A stretch of 64,000 nt of DNA from Paraburkholderia piptadeniae (GTDB lineage Bacteria > Pseudomonadota > Gammaproteobacteria > Burkholderiales > Burkholderiaceae), in assembly GCF_900007165.1 (NCBI RefSeq), contig NZ_CYGY02000057.1, positions 16,010 through 80,009 on the forward strand, written 5' to 3'. Under the pieces are notes generated by a model. It made no database searches. It had not been told where the DNA came from and worked only from the letters and a program-made list of their open reading frames with translations. Both the position numbers and the translations under genes were made by a program. Below, in pieces: positions 1 to 11,112 of the stretch (the first letter of the stretch is position 1; each line of letters starts with the position of its first letter).

Positions 1-950
1 TCGCGCTCCTGGGTCAACTCGTTGTTCTGGTAGAAGTCATACTGCGTCCAGACGCCCGAGGCCGGATCACGGATCTCATTCTCCGTCATGTCGCCGCTCG
101 CCGGATCGTAGAGTGCGTAACCGGTCTGCTGGAGCTGGGAATTGAAAAATGCTTCGGAGGTCCGTACGCCATTGGTGAAGTACTGGCAGTCGACCTCACT
201 GTTGTTCACGAAGTCGATCTGGTTGGTCTTCGTGCCGTTGCTGTAATCGACGTAGTCGATCAGCGCGCCGGTAACGGTATTGAAATCCCGTTCTTGGGTC
301 AGCTGGTTGTTCTGGTAGAAGTCCAGTTGCGTCCAGATTCCTGAGTTGGGGTCGCGGATTTCATTCTCTGTCATGTCTCCGCTTGTCGGATCATAGGTCG
401 CGTAACCGGTCTGCTGGAGCCGGGAATTGAAAAATGCTTCGGAGGTCAGAACGTCGTTGGTGAAATACTGGCGGTCGACCTCGTTATTGTTCACAAAGTC
501 GATCTGATCGGTTCTCGTGCCGGCGTTGTAATTGACGTAGTCCATTAGCGCGCCGGTAACGGTATTGAAGTCCCGTTCTTGAGTCAGCTCGTTATTCTGG
601 TAGAAGTCCAGTTGCGTCCAGATACCCGAGTTGGGATCGCGGATCTCATCCTCTGTCATGTCTCCGCTTGTCGGATCATAGGTCGCGTAACCAGTCTGCT
701 GCAGCTTGGAATTGTAAAATGCTTCGGAGGTCAGAACGTCGTTGGTGAAATACTGGTGGTCAACCTCGTTGTTGTTCACGAAGTCGATCTGGTCGGTCTT
801 CGTGCCATCGTTGTAGTTGACGTAGTCCATCAGCGCCCCGGTTGCGGCATTGTAGTTGCGCTCCTGGGTCAACTCGTTGTTCTGGTAGAAGTCATACTGC
901 GTCCAGATTCCCGACGCCGGATCACGGATTTCGTCCTCCGTCATGTCTCC
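1..950 (-). repeat. 285-bp tandem coding repeats (95 residues each)
   Basis: The same codon pattern (GDMTE[ND]EIRDP...) recurs with its Met codon at 87-89, 372-374, 657-659 and 942-944, exactly 285 bases apart each time. About 3.3 copies are visible and the array continues past the left edge. Copies differ by only a few substitutions, so recent duplication or gene conversion is likely. Each unit contains WTQ[YL]DFYQNN, TGAL[MI]DYV, QIDFVNN and TSEAF[FY]NS blocks. The exact period and frame preservation point to selection at the protein level. Confidence 0.95.
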
Positions 951-2928
951 ACGGGTCGGATCGATGACCTGATATTCGATCTCGTTACCATCGGCATAGT
1001 CCGCCTGGCCGACCTTCTGGTTGTTTTGGTAGACATAGCTGACCAACGGATCACCACTCGACGCGTCGTACAGGGTATCCTGAGTCATATCGCCCGTGCC
1101 GACGTCGAAGACCTTGTGCTCAATGCGATTGCCGCGATTGTCAAGGACGTTCTCGCCGCTCACATTGCCCGACTGCTCATCGATGAACTTGTAGTCGACC
1201 TGCTGGCCATCAACAAAGTCGGCTTCGCCTGTCAACTTGCTTGTCTGGGTGTCGAATGCTTCATACCCGATGCGGTTGCCACTCTCGTCGAGAAAAATTT
1301 CCGATGACATGTTCCCCGTCTGCGAATCAATGGACTTGTAGTCCGACTGGTAGAGTTTTCCATCGCTGCCAGTGGCGTAGTCCGCTACGCCTACTTCGAC
1401 ACCGTCCTGGTAGAGCAAGGTCTCGGTTTGCTTGTGCGTGTTGGGGTCAATTTCGCGGTCTTGTTCAAGCTCGCCCGTGGACGTGTTGAACACCAGGTAG
1501 TCGGTCTGCTCCAGGTGCTGGTTGAACACCGCTTCGCCCGACAGATTACCTTCGTTGTCAAAGAATTTCTGATCCGACTCCAATCCACTGCGGTAATAGT
1601 CGATTTCCGACGATTTGACACCGTTGGTATAGATGATAGAACCGCTCACCTGGTTGGTGCCGACGAAGTACGACGTATCCTTCGTCTCAAACCCACTGTT
1701 GGGATCGAACGCCAACATGTCCGTTCGCAGGCCGTTTGCCAACACCGTCTCGCCCGTCAACTGGTCGTTGCTGTTGTACGTCATCTGCAACGAGCCAGTT
1801 TCATTGCCGCCGACATCAAAATTTTGGATGCTGGTGATGATGCCGCTTGCCGATTCGTTAAAAATCGTCGTCGAGCCGTCCGCGTTGTAGCGTGTGCTAA
1901 CGACGCCACCGTCCGCTGCCATCAGTTCATCGTAGGACGCTCCAGAGTCAACGTTGTTGACCAACACATCCATATCGCCGGCTGAATCAGTTGCCAAGGA
2001 AAACTTGTATTGATCGCCATTGTCGCTAACAGTGACTTGACCGTTTGAATCGACATTCAAGGCGATCGATGTTGCGGTGCCACTTCCTGAAACATACACC
2101 GTTGAACTTCCGTCACTGGCTCTGCTAACACGTAAATCGGTCGTGATGCCGTTTGTATCTGTGAGAATTGCATTTGCACCTTCCGTGTCAAAGTCGGCCT
2201 TGAAGCCGTTTGAAAATGATGAACCAGTGACGTTTTCAGCTTCATCGTAATGATATGTGTCGCCATTTAAAGTGGCACTCGACGTTCCGTCAGCGTGGAC
2301 GACATAAGTAACACCATTACTGAAAACATACTGAGTGTCTCCATTCCGCAAAATCGTTTGGACGGTACCGTCTGGAAACACCAGTTGCCCGTCTTCGTTT
2401 GCCACACCCCTAGTATTTGCCACGTAGTCGAGCCCTGCACCGACCATCTTATTGACAACGTATCCACCAATAATTGCCAAGGATGTCAATGCCACCGCGG
2501 GGATACCTGCGGGAGTATCGAGCGCTACTAAAGCCGCCGTGAGTGCTTCGCCCACCGTCGAGTCCAAGAACGCACCGGTCGCAAGATAGCCCTCGATGTC
2601 ACTGATCGCGGATTTCATCGCTCCCCATACGCCCGCGTCCGCGTAACCCTCTGCAGCGTCCGCTAGCATGAACGGTACGGCGAAAATGGGAAAATCCACA
2701 CCCCATGCATAAGCACTTTTCGTGCTTTCCCAGTTGCGCTCCCATTTGACTTGCCGTGGCCAGCTTATTCAGCAAAGTACTGTAGGAGGTCGCTATCGCG
2801 CTTTCGTAATCTACCAGTCCGGGCACAAAATTCGACAAAAACGAATTTCCCGAAGAACCGGCTGGAGTCGGATCGGCTGGTTTTCCCGTGACAAGGATAT
2901 TGAGTTCGCCTGGTGTTTGATTTAGCAT
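1..2928 (-). CDS. Giant repeat protein, 3' end beyond window, apparent frameshift
   Basis: I do not recognise this family. The minus-strand frame stays open from about 2768 to position 1, so the C-terminus lies outside the window. The best start is ATG at 2928, preceded by an AAGAGA-like ribosome site, but that frame (MLNQTPGELN...) must shift by one base between about 2768 and 2690 to join the long frame (...KSAYAWGVDFPIFAVPF...). The only ATG of the long frame before its conserved part is at 2669 and has no ribosome site. A hydrophobic stretch (PAVALTSLAIIGGYVV) lies near 2450-2490. After it come degenerate beta-type repeats of about 20-25 residues with D/N-G turns (TGDMTQD, SGNVSGE, TSKLTGE), then 95-residue near-identical repeats. 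The style recalls YD/RHS- or MORN-type repeats, as in polymorphic surface proteins or toxins. It is less GC-rich than the rest of the window. Function unknown. Confidence 0.7.
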
Positions 2929-2975
2929 TTAGTTATTCTCTTGTTATCAAAGGCTGTGCGTTAACTTGTCGTCAG

Positions 2976-3533
2976 CTATTTGAAGCGAACAAACACACTC
3001 GCGATAAAATAGATGCCGACAGATATTGCACAGAAAAGGGACGAAGATAGAATAAATGTATTTAGGGCAAGAGATCTCGGGTTGCTAATAAAGATAGGTT
3101 CGGACGAAACAGTCGCCTTGAACAGAAAATACACACAGGCGGCCATCAGAAAGAGAGCTAAAGTCATCTGAGAAAGCCATGTTTCGATAGACTGTGATTT
3201 GATCAGTGCCGACAGCCTTTCTCTGCGCACTTTGTTTGCGGACCATTGAATGAATCCATGGGCAATCTGGATTACCCAGAACAGAAGTGAAAGCAATATC
3301 AGCATATCCGTTAATTGACCGAGCAGTCTCAACGTTGATGTCCACGGCAAACCAACAAATATCGCACGTCGTTGCCAATGCGAGAACCCGGTAGAAATAA
3401 TCCAACATTCGAGTTTCGAGGCACTCAAATCGAAGGACTCCGGATTAACTGTAGTCGAAGTAAGCGCATATGCAACAACGCTTATCAGGGCAACAAACCA
3501 GCAACGGAAGAACATCTGAGCGCATGTTTTCAT
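2976..3533 (-). CDS. Small membrane protein with four predicted helices, upstream of the repeat protein
   Basis: This encodes 185 residues of unrecognised family. Hydrophobic segments lie at about residues 9-25 (FFRCWFVALISVVAYAL), 66-92 (LGQLTDMLILLSLLFWVIQIAHGFI), 118-140 (MTLALFLMAACVYFLFKA) and 156-180 (LNTFILSSSLFCAISVGIYFIASVF), with a basic loop after the second (KVRRERL). That suggests an inner-membrane protein with four helices. It ends 47 bases before the start of the giant repeat protein on the same strand, so the two are probably co-transcribed. No convincing ribosome site precedes ATG 3533; ATG 3515 is an alternative. It is AT-richer than the core genes. A secretion, anchoring or immunity role is possible but not shown by sequence. 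Confidence 0.6.
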   Translation of the reverse strand: MKTCAQMFFRCWFVALISVVAYALTSTTVNPESFDLSASKLECWIISTGFSHWQRRAIFVGLPWTSTLRLLGQLTDMLILLSLLFWVIQIAHGFIQWSANKVRRERLSALIKSQSIETWLSQMTLALFLMAACVYFLFKATVSSEPIFISNPRSLALNTFILSSSLFCAISVGIYFIASVFVRFK

Positions 3534-3762
3534 TGTTTCAAGTCATCGCACTTGCGGGTCTTGCAAGTTCAGCACCTATTGTTGGTTTTAGTTCGATAGT
3601 TCTTTGGAGAAACTGATGCCGGTCGTATCACAACGAGCTAGTCCGGCATACTGCAAAATTTTTCGATGCGGCTCCGCGTCACTCCCTTGTTGGGCTTGGC
3701 CGTGTATTGAGAGCTAGATCACAATGAAAAAGATATTCTGGTATGGCATGGCGGGCTCGCAA

Positions 3763-3776
3763 TCAAATTAATTTGA
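3763..3776. promoter_or_regulatory. Perfect 14-bp palindrome, possible operator
   Basis: TCAAATTAATTTGA reads the same on both strands and lies about 230 bases upstream of the minus-strand membrane protein, in an AT-rich tract. It could be a dimeric-regulator site. No -10/-35 pair was confidently assigned around it, and chance occurrence in AT-rich DNA is possible. Confidence 0.3.
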
Positions 3777-3949
3777 AAATTACTTTCGATCTGACAACAA
3801 CTGTCCTCTATGCGAATAGAAAAGAAAGGATTGGATGGTAAGCAATGTTCTTTCTTGTGTTTGGTCAAGCAAATCGCTTTATCGCGTTGACAGAAGGCCT
3901 TCGAGTACTGCGGTCTCATCGAGTCGTGGCCCGATCAGGAGCGCCAACG

Positions 3950-4096
3950 GCGCACAATTTGAGCTTAGGCATGCATCAGGTGGCAGCGATGAGCGCGCGA
4001 CCGTTCCAGCGCCGGTTTGAGGCAACGACTGACATGACATCAGCGGATCGGCTAACGCGCGTGCGCCTTGGCGCCGCGCGTGAATTGCTGGAGATT
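3950..4096 (+). pseudogene. Remnant of AraC/GlxA-type helix-turn-helix regulator
   Basis: The plus-strand translation reads HNLSLGMHQVAAMSARPFQRRFEATTDMTSAD..RLTRVRLGAARELLE (shown here in parts). This matches the spacing and key residues of an AraC-family HTH: the MS.R.FQRRF recognition helix, the [ATG]MT..D linker, and the R...A..LLE second helix. Nothing resembling an effector domain is encoded upstream, and the frame degenerates after LLEIHG. It therefore looks like the surviving DNA-binding piece of a lost regulator, not a working gene. An intact short single-HTH protein cannot be fully excluded. Confidence 0.5.
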
Positions 4097-4314
4097 CACG
4101 GCTTTCGATTGATCCGACCGCGACGCGGGCGTGGGGCTCGGAATAGGAACAACCATGCGGCATCGTACCCAGACCGAAATCTGAACTGCCCGCGTAGGGC
4201 TTGAGCGCGTCCAGCGTGAGCGGCACTGCGGATGTCAGCGCGCTAAACGTGTTTTATTTTCCGTTTCCCGAAGCGTACCAACGAGGCACCTCGCCGACGA
4301 GCACCCAGCAGCAC

Positions 4315-5145
4315 TCAGCCCCCCGCTTCGACTATTGTTCCCGCGAAGCGCTCGATCACGCCGTTGAATAGCGCTGGTCTTTGCAGCGGCGCGAAATGGG
4401 TGACATTCGGCAGCACGATCAGTTCGGCGTCGGGGATGGTCTGCGCTAGATACGCGGCGTGCTCCTGCCTGATGAACTCATCGTTCTCGCCAATCGCCAC
4501 GACGACGCGCACGCCGATTCGCGCGAGATCGTCGGCCGAGTAGTTGGGCTGCGTGCGCTGCATCTCGCTGACGGCGGCGACGAACGCATCGAAATCGTCG
4601 GGTGTCGCGGACAGCGTCTCGTAGTCTTCCCGATGCCGCTTGAAGCAGCGTTCGATCACGGGCGTCGGCACGAATTCCTTTGCGCCGCTGGGGTCCATGT
4701 TGCACGCGAAAAAGAACACGCCCGCGACGCGCTCGGGCGCGCGCCGGGCCAGGACCAGCGCGGTGCACGCGCCGTCGCTCCAGCCGACGAATGCGGCCTT
4801 CTGCACATGCAGCGCATCGAGCACGGCGAGCACATCGGAGGCCATCAGCTCGTAGCTGTAGGGTCGCACGTCGCGCGTGCTGCGCCCGTGCCCGCGGCTG
4901 TCGATCAGGATCGCGCGGTAGCCGGCACCGACGAGCGCGGGCACCTGATAGCCCCAGTTGCCGCGATGCCCGAGGCCGCCATGCAGCAGCACGACGGGCT
5001 GGCCCATCACGGGCTGGTTGCCCGTGCCATATGTCGACCACGCGATGCGCGCGCCGTCGTTGTCCACGAAGCCTTCGTCGACAGCAGCGGGCAGCGGCGC
5101 GGCGCCGTGCAATGCGAAGTGTTTCAGGTCGTCGTCGGATTCCAT
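4315..5145 (-). CDS. Alpha/beta hydrolase
   Basis: This is a 276-residue alpha/beta-hydrolase-fold protein. The oxyanion-hole HGG motif (VVLLHGGLGHRGNW) is near residue 55, the nucleophile elbow GWSDGA near 122, the acid in GENDEFI near 220 and the histidine in THFAPLQRP near 250, so the triad is complete. The sequence resembles haloperoxidase/esterase-type hydrolases (arylesterase, lactonase); the substrate cannot be told. It follows the MFS exporter gene with a 55-base gap on the same strand, so the two may be co-transcribed. A weak GGAGC ribosome site lies about 10 bases before ATG 5145. Confidence 0.9.
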   Translation of the reverse strand: MESDDDLKHFALHGAAPLPAAVDEGFVDNDGARIAWSTYGTGNQPVMGQPVVLLHGGLGHRGNWGYQVPALVGAGYRAILIDSRGHGRSTRDVRPYSYELMASDVLAVLDALHVQKAAFVGWSDGACTALVLARRAPERVAGVFFFACNMDPSGAKEFVPTPVIERCFKRHREDYETLSATPDDFDAFVAAVSEMQRTQPNYSADDLARIGVRVVVAIGENDEFIRQEHAAYLAQTIPDAELIVLPNVTHFAPLQRPALFNGVIERFAGTIVEAGG

Positions 5146-5200
5146 GTCGGTGGTGCTCCGTGGCGCATCGAATGAACGCGTGATTGTGCCATCGGCGTGT

Positions 5201-6439
5201 TCATTCGGCGCTGTTGGGCGAGCGGTCGCGCAGTGGGTTCACGCGCGATGCGGCGCGCCGTCGTTCGTTGAGCGTGCCCGCAAGCACGGCCGCCGCGCCG
5301 AGCACGCCCATGCCGAGCGAGATCGCGACCACGACGGCGCTGATCCGTCCGTTGCCCGAAAAGAGACCGACGAGAAGGCCCGCCAGCGGCTGCGTCAGAT
5401 TGTTGAGCATGATGACGACACCGAGCGTCTTGCCGTAATCCTTCGCGGGAATGATCGCCTGACGCACGCTGCGAATGTAGATGCTGAACATCTTGTCGAA
5501 GCCCACGATAAGCAGAAAACCCGCGACGTAGCCCCATACGGACGGACTCGAACCCGCGAGCAATCCACCCGCGAGAATCGCGAGAAACGATACGACGCCT
5601 AGCGTTTTGCGCGGAATGCGCACCCTCGCGATCAACAGCAGAATGACGATCGTCGCGACGGCGCCCGCCGTCTGCACGAATGCATAGAACGCGTCCGGCC
5701 GGCGATGCAGACCCGTCACCATCGCCGCCGATGTCGCGAGCGTCACGCCGATCACGAGATTTTCGGCGGCGGCCAGCGCGACCAGCCTGCCGAGGCCAGG
5801 CAGACTCACGACATGCGAGAGCGCCGTCTTCGCGGGCGCGAACCATTCGACGGGCGCGCTTTCCGTCATCTTCCATTCGAAGCGGCTCACGCGCTGCCAC
5901 AGCAGCGTCGCGCCATCGGCGGCGAAAAACAGCAAGGCCGCCACACCGACGACGATCTCCCAGCGCCACCGGCCGAGCAGCAGGCCCGCGAGCATCGGAC
6001 CGAGCACGACGCCGACCTGATCCGCGATCTGCGCATACGACAGCACCTTCTCGAAGCGCTCAGAAGTAAAGACCTGCGGCAGCAGCACTTCGCGCGCGAC
6101 GAGCCCCTGGCTCGTCAACGCGCCGCAGACGGCGGAGAGCGCGATCAGCCAGCCGATTCCTCCTGCCACGCCAAAGCCCGCAATCCCCGCAACGCACGCG
6201 ATCGCGCGAAAGCGCTGGCTCGCGCGCAACACATTGACGGGCGGCATGCGATCGCACAACGCGCCGCACACGGGAAAGACGATGTAGCGCGGGAACGCCT
6301 CGATGAAGAACGCGATCCCCGACCATGTCGCCTTTTGCGTGGTCTGGAAGACGACGAGCGGGACGAGGAACAGCAGTATTTGATCCGCGAGCCGCGAGAA
6401 GAACAGCGATGCGAAGAACGCTTGATGGTGTGCGCGCAT
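5201..6439 (-). CDS. MFS transporter (EntS-like exporter family)
   Basis: This is a 412-residue polytopic membrane protein with about twelve hydrophobic segments. The N-terminus (FFSRLADQILLFLVPLVVFQTT) and the loop with CGALCDRMPP (the MFS G-x3-D-R motif between helices 2 and 3) mark it as major facilitator superfamily. The overall look fits the EntS/macrolide-efflux subgroup. It likely exports a small molecule by proton antiport; the substrate is unknown. It is immediately upstream of the alpha/beta hydrolase and downstream of icd on the same strand, but the strong terminator between icd and this gene implies a separate transcript. Confidence 0.85.
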   Translation of the reverse strand: MRAHHQAFFASLFFSRLADQILLFLVPLVVFQTTQKATWSGIAFFIEAFPRYIVFPVCGALCDRMPPVNVLRASQRFRAIACVAGIAGFGVAGGIGWLIALSAVCGALTSQGLVAREVLLPQVFTSERFEKVLSYAQIADQVGVVLGPMLAGLLLGRWRWEIVVGVAALLFFAADGATLLWQRVSRFEWKMTESAPVEWFAPAKTALSHVVSLPGLGRLVALAAAENLVIGVTLATSAAMVTGLHRRPDAFYAFVQTAGAVATIVILLLIARVRIPRKTLGVVSFLAILAGGLLAGSSPSVWGYVAGFLLIVGFDKMFSIYIRSVRQAIIPAKDYGKTLGVVIMLNNLTQPLAGLLVGLFSGNGRISAVVVAISLGMGVLGAAAVLAGTLNERRRAASRVNPLRDRSPNSAE

Positions 6440-6511
6440 GCGGCTATGGAGTCAGTGGGTTCGCGCGTTCGCAGCGGCGGTGTCGGCCATAGCAGTCGCT
6501 GCAAGAAAAAA

Positions 6512-6535
6512 GCCCGCGCATCGTAATGCGCGGGC
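6512..6535 (-). terminator. Rho-independent terminator of icd
   Basis: GCCCGCGCAT and ATGCGCGGGC pair around a four-base loop. On the minus strand the hairpin is followed by TTTTTTCTTG. It sits 29 bases past the icd stop codon. Confidence 0.9.
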
Positions 6536-6563
6536 TTCGTTCACATCGCTACGCTGCGGCGGC

Positions 6564-8807
<2,244 letters not shown>

Positions 8808-9280
8808 CGCTTTGCTCTCGGTCGAGAAAGGTTGGGAAATGCCGCCGGCGGTGCCAAGGCCGACGCGAATGCCCCGAATTTTGCCTTATTTTCAATTTTG
8901 ACGGTTTGAATCGGGCCAGTCAGCACGGCGTTTCGGAAAAAAATTGCACGATTTGAGCCATATTCGTTCCCTTTATCGAGGGCGAACGGCATTTCACTTC
9001 ATATCTGCATTCCGTTGCAGGCACAATTTTTCCGGTGCGCGGGCCGCTCGGTGCACGCGACGAATGCCGGCGAAATACCGGCGCTTCGACCCGGAATTCA
9101 ACCTTGCTCGCCGGATATGGCGAGCCGATGAACCGGATTGCAGCCGCTCGCGCCGAACATGTTGTCGCCGCTTCGGCGAAGAAAACAGTGTCCGTCTACA
9201 CTGATGCACCGTCCACTGCCCGGCTTTCGCCGTCGACCGCTTCGCGCCGTTCGAGCGCTTCGCGCCACGAGCCATTGACG
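8808..9280. other. Divergent intergenic region icd / metallo-hydrolase
   Basis: This stretch of 473 bases holds the promoters for icd (minus) and the secreted metallo-hydrolase (plus). Short frames occur in it on both strands, but they are arginine-rich with no ribosome sites and no recognisable homology. I see no RNA gene or clear operator. Confidence 0.6.
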
Positions 9281-10417
9281 ATGCCACGCCCGTCTCGCCT
9301 GGTTTTGCTGTGCGCCGCCCTCGCCGTGCATGCGGCGACGGCGCCTTGCGTCGCCGGTGCGCAGGAGCCCGAGCCATCGCCGGGGCGCCTCGCGGCCGCG
9401 GGCATCCATCACGCGCCGCGCACGGAGCACGGCTTCGAGAACAACGACGGGCCGCTTGTGCGCGGCTCGTTCTGGAAGTGGCGCTGGAACCGTCTGATCC
9501 ACGGCTTGCCCCCGCCGCCCGCGAACGGCTACGCGTTTCCCGTCGAGCACCCTGACGTCGAATGGATCAAGGCGAACCGCAGCGAAAACACGATGACGTG
9601 GATTGGCCACGCGAGCACGCTGCTGCAGATCGACGGCGCCAACATCCTGATCGACCCTGTGTTTTCAGAGCGCGCGTCGCCGTTCACGTTTCTCGGACCG
9701 AAGCGGCGCGTGCCGCCCGGCTTGACGCTCGGCCAGTTGCCGCACATCGACGTCGTGCTGATCTCGCACAGCCACTACGACCATCTGGATACGGAGAGCG
9801 TCGAAGCGCTGAACGGACAGCCCGGTGGCCCGCCCCTCTTTCTCGTGCCGCTCGGGATCAAGGACTGGCTCGCGAAGAGGGGCATCACGAACGCGCGCGA
9901 ACTCGACTGGGGCGATGAAACGGACGCGGCGGGCCTCGACTTCTGGTTCGTGCCCGCGACGCACTGGTCCGCGCGCACGCTCACCGACGGCAACGAGACG
10001 CTATGGGGCGGCTGGGTCGTGAAGACACCCGAACGCGCCACGCATCCGTACTCGCTGTATTTCGCGGGAGACACCGGCTATTCGGCCGATGCAAAGCGGA
10101 TCGGCGCAGCCTTCGGCTGTTTCGACCTCGCGCTGATTCCGATCGGCGGGTATGCGCCGCGCTGGTTCATGGGGCCGCCGCACCTCGATCCGCAGCAGGC
10201 CGTGCAGGTTTTCGAGGACGTGCATGCAAAGAAGGCTATCGGCGTTCACTGGGGCACGTTCGAGTTGACCGACGAGCCGCTCGACGAACCGCCGAAAAAA
10301 CTCGCCGAAGCGACCCGCGAAGCTGGTCTGCCCGACGACGCGTTCACGGTCCTGCATCATGGTCAGATGATCGCGCTCGATGATCCCGGCGATCCGCGCG
10401 ACGCCTGTTCACGCTGA
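9281..10417 (+). CDS. Secreted metallo-beta-lactamase-fold hydrolase (NAPE-PLD/UlaG-like)
   Basis: The start at ATG 9281 is chosen because it opens with a signal peptide (MPRPSRLVLLCAALAVHAATAPCVAGAQ); upstream in-frame starts give arginine-rich nonsense. The 378-residue product has the MBL zinc motif SHSHYDHLD (H-x-H-x-D-H). Before it stands WIGHASTLLQIDG..ILIDPVFSERASPF, and later come FAGDTGY and a GVHWGTFEL histidine. This arrangement is typical of the NAPE-PLD/L-ascorbate-6-phosphate lactonase-like branch. The predicted location is periplasmic. The substrate is probably a phosphodiester or lipid; that is inference. A second relative is encoded at 49039-50196. Confidence 0.85.
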   Translation: MPRPSRLVLLCAALAVHAATAPCVAGAQEPEPSPGRLAAAGIHHAPRTEHGFENNDGPLVRGSFWKWRWNRLIHGLPPPPANGYAFPVEHPDVEWIKANRSENTMTWIGHASTLLQIDGANILIDPVFSERASPFTFLGPKRRVPPGLTLGQLPHIDVVLISHSHYDHLDTESVEALNGQPGGPPLFLVPLGIKDWLAKRGITNARELDWGDETDAAGLDFWFVPATHWSARTLTDGNETLWGGWVVKTPERATHPYSLYFAGDTGYSADAKRIGAAFGCFDLALIPIGGYAPRWFMGPPHLDPQQAVQVFEDVHAKKAIGVHWGTFELTDEPLDEPPKKLAEATREAGLPDDAFTVLHHGQMIALDDPGDPRDACSR

Positions 10418-10646
10418 CAGGCGCATCGAGCGTTCGCGCTGCACTGCGTCCGTGCAATTGCCACGGAGAGCATCGGAAAGCGCACGCGATCGTCGGCCAG
10501 CACACGTTCGGGCGCGCGCGAGAGAGCACACATCCGGTTAAACCCTGTCGTGCACGGCACAACCTCGTGATATTGTCGTACACACACGGGTTCGAGCTTT
10601 GCTACGCGGAACTCACGTCATATCCGTTACCTTCGCGAGCGTCGCC

Positions 10647-11012
10647 ATGAGTGATGTACGCCACCTTCTGAGCCAACGCGACCGCGTGGAGCTGCTTTGC
10701 TGGCTCACATGCGGGAGCCTCGGTGCCTGGTATCTGAACGAAGCCTGGCCTTCGCCGGCTTTTCATGTGGAGGCCGCGCACAAGTGGCTCGACAGGCATA
10801 GCCGCACAGCGGACTGGCTGTGCATCGCGAAGCTGTCGGCCATCGCACTCGACATCGCGCAGCGCCACGCCTCGTTTGTCGAAGCCGACTGGGCGCGCGA
10901 CGCCGTCGAAGAAATCCTCGATACCGACGAACTCGATTCACAGGCGCGTCTCGTGATCGCTGTGCTCGGCGACTGCGAACGCGCACTCGCCGACCGGCGC
11001 ATCGCGGACTAA
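10647..11012 (+). CDS. Hypothetical protein
   Basis: This encodes 121 residues of unrecognised family (MSDVRHLLSQRDRVELLCWLTCG...). The body is helical and rich in Ala, Asp, Trp and Arg, with no signal peptide or membrane segment. Two Cys occur near the start (LLCWLTCG), one in DWLCIAK, and one in GDCERALADRR near the end. A TTG start 48 bases upstream is possible, but ATG 10647 gives a cleaner N-terminus. It stands alone between two unrelated genes. Codon bias is like that of neighbouring real genes, so I believe it is expressed. No function is proposed. Confidence 0.6.
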   Translation: MSDVRHLLSQRDRVELLCWLTCGSLGAWYLNEAWPSPAFHVEAAHKWLDRHSRTADWLCIAKLSAIALDIAQRHASFVEADWARDAVEEILDTDELDSQARLVIAVLGDCERALADRRIAD

Positions 11013-11112
11013 GCGATCACGCGGGACCAACGCACACCCGCGCCGAAGGCGGCGCGAGTGCGTTCGCGCCATCGACCACGCCAGCCACGGCGCGCCATTC
11101 GACACCCGCCCT

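Larger units (their letters stand above)
3534..4314. other. Intergenic region with regulator remnant
   Basis: No intact gene is supported here. The part nearest 3534 probably carries the promoter of the minus-strand membrane/repeat-protein pair and is AT-rich. It includes a perfect 14-bp palindrome at 3763-3776. The GC-rich half, from about 3890, carries a decayed AraC-type DNA-binding segment, listed separately. Confidence 0.6.

Noticed and set aside
1..950. CRISPR-like periodicity
   Set aside because: The repeats are 285 bases long with no unique spacers and are in frame inside a protein gene.
579..1985. Plus-strand frames across the repeat array (Val/Leu-rich)
   Set aside because: They are antisense readings of the 285-bp repeats; the minus frame is continuous over the whole region and has the ribosome site.
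3879..4226. 115-codon minus-strand frame
   Set aside because: The opposite strand gives a clear AraC HTH pattern, while this frame shows none and no ribosome site.
10344..10583. Minus-strand frames in the gap after the metallo-hydrolase
   Set aside because: Arg/Cys-rich, no ribosome site, no homology.
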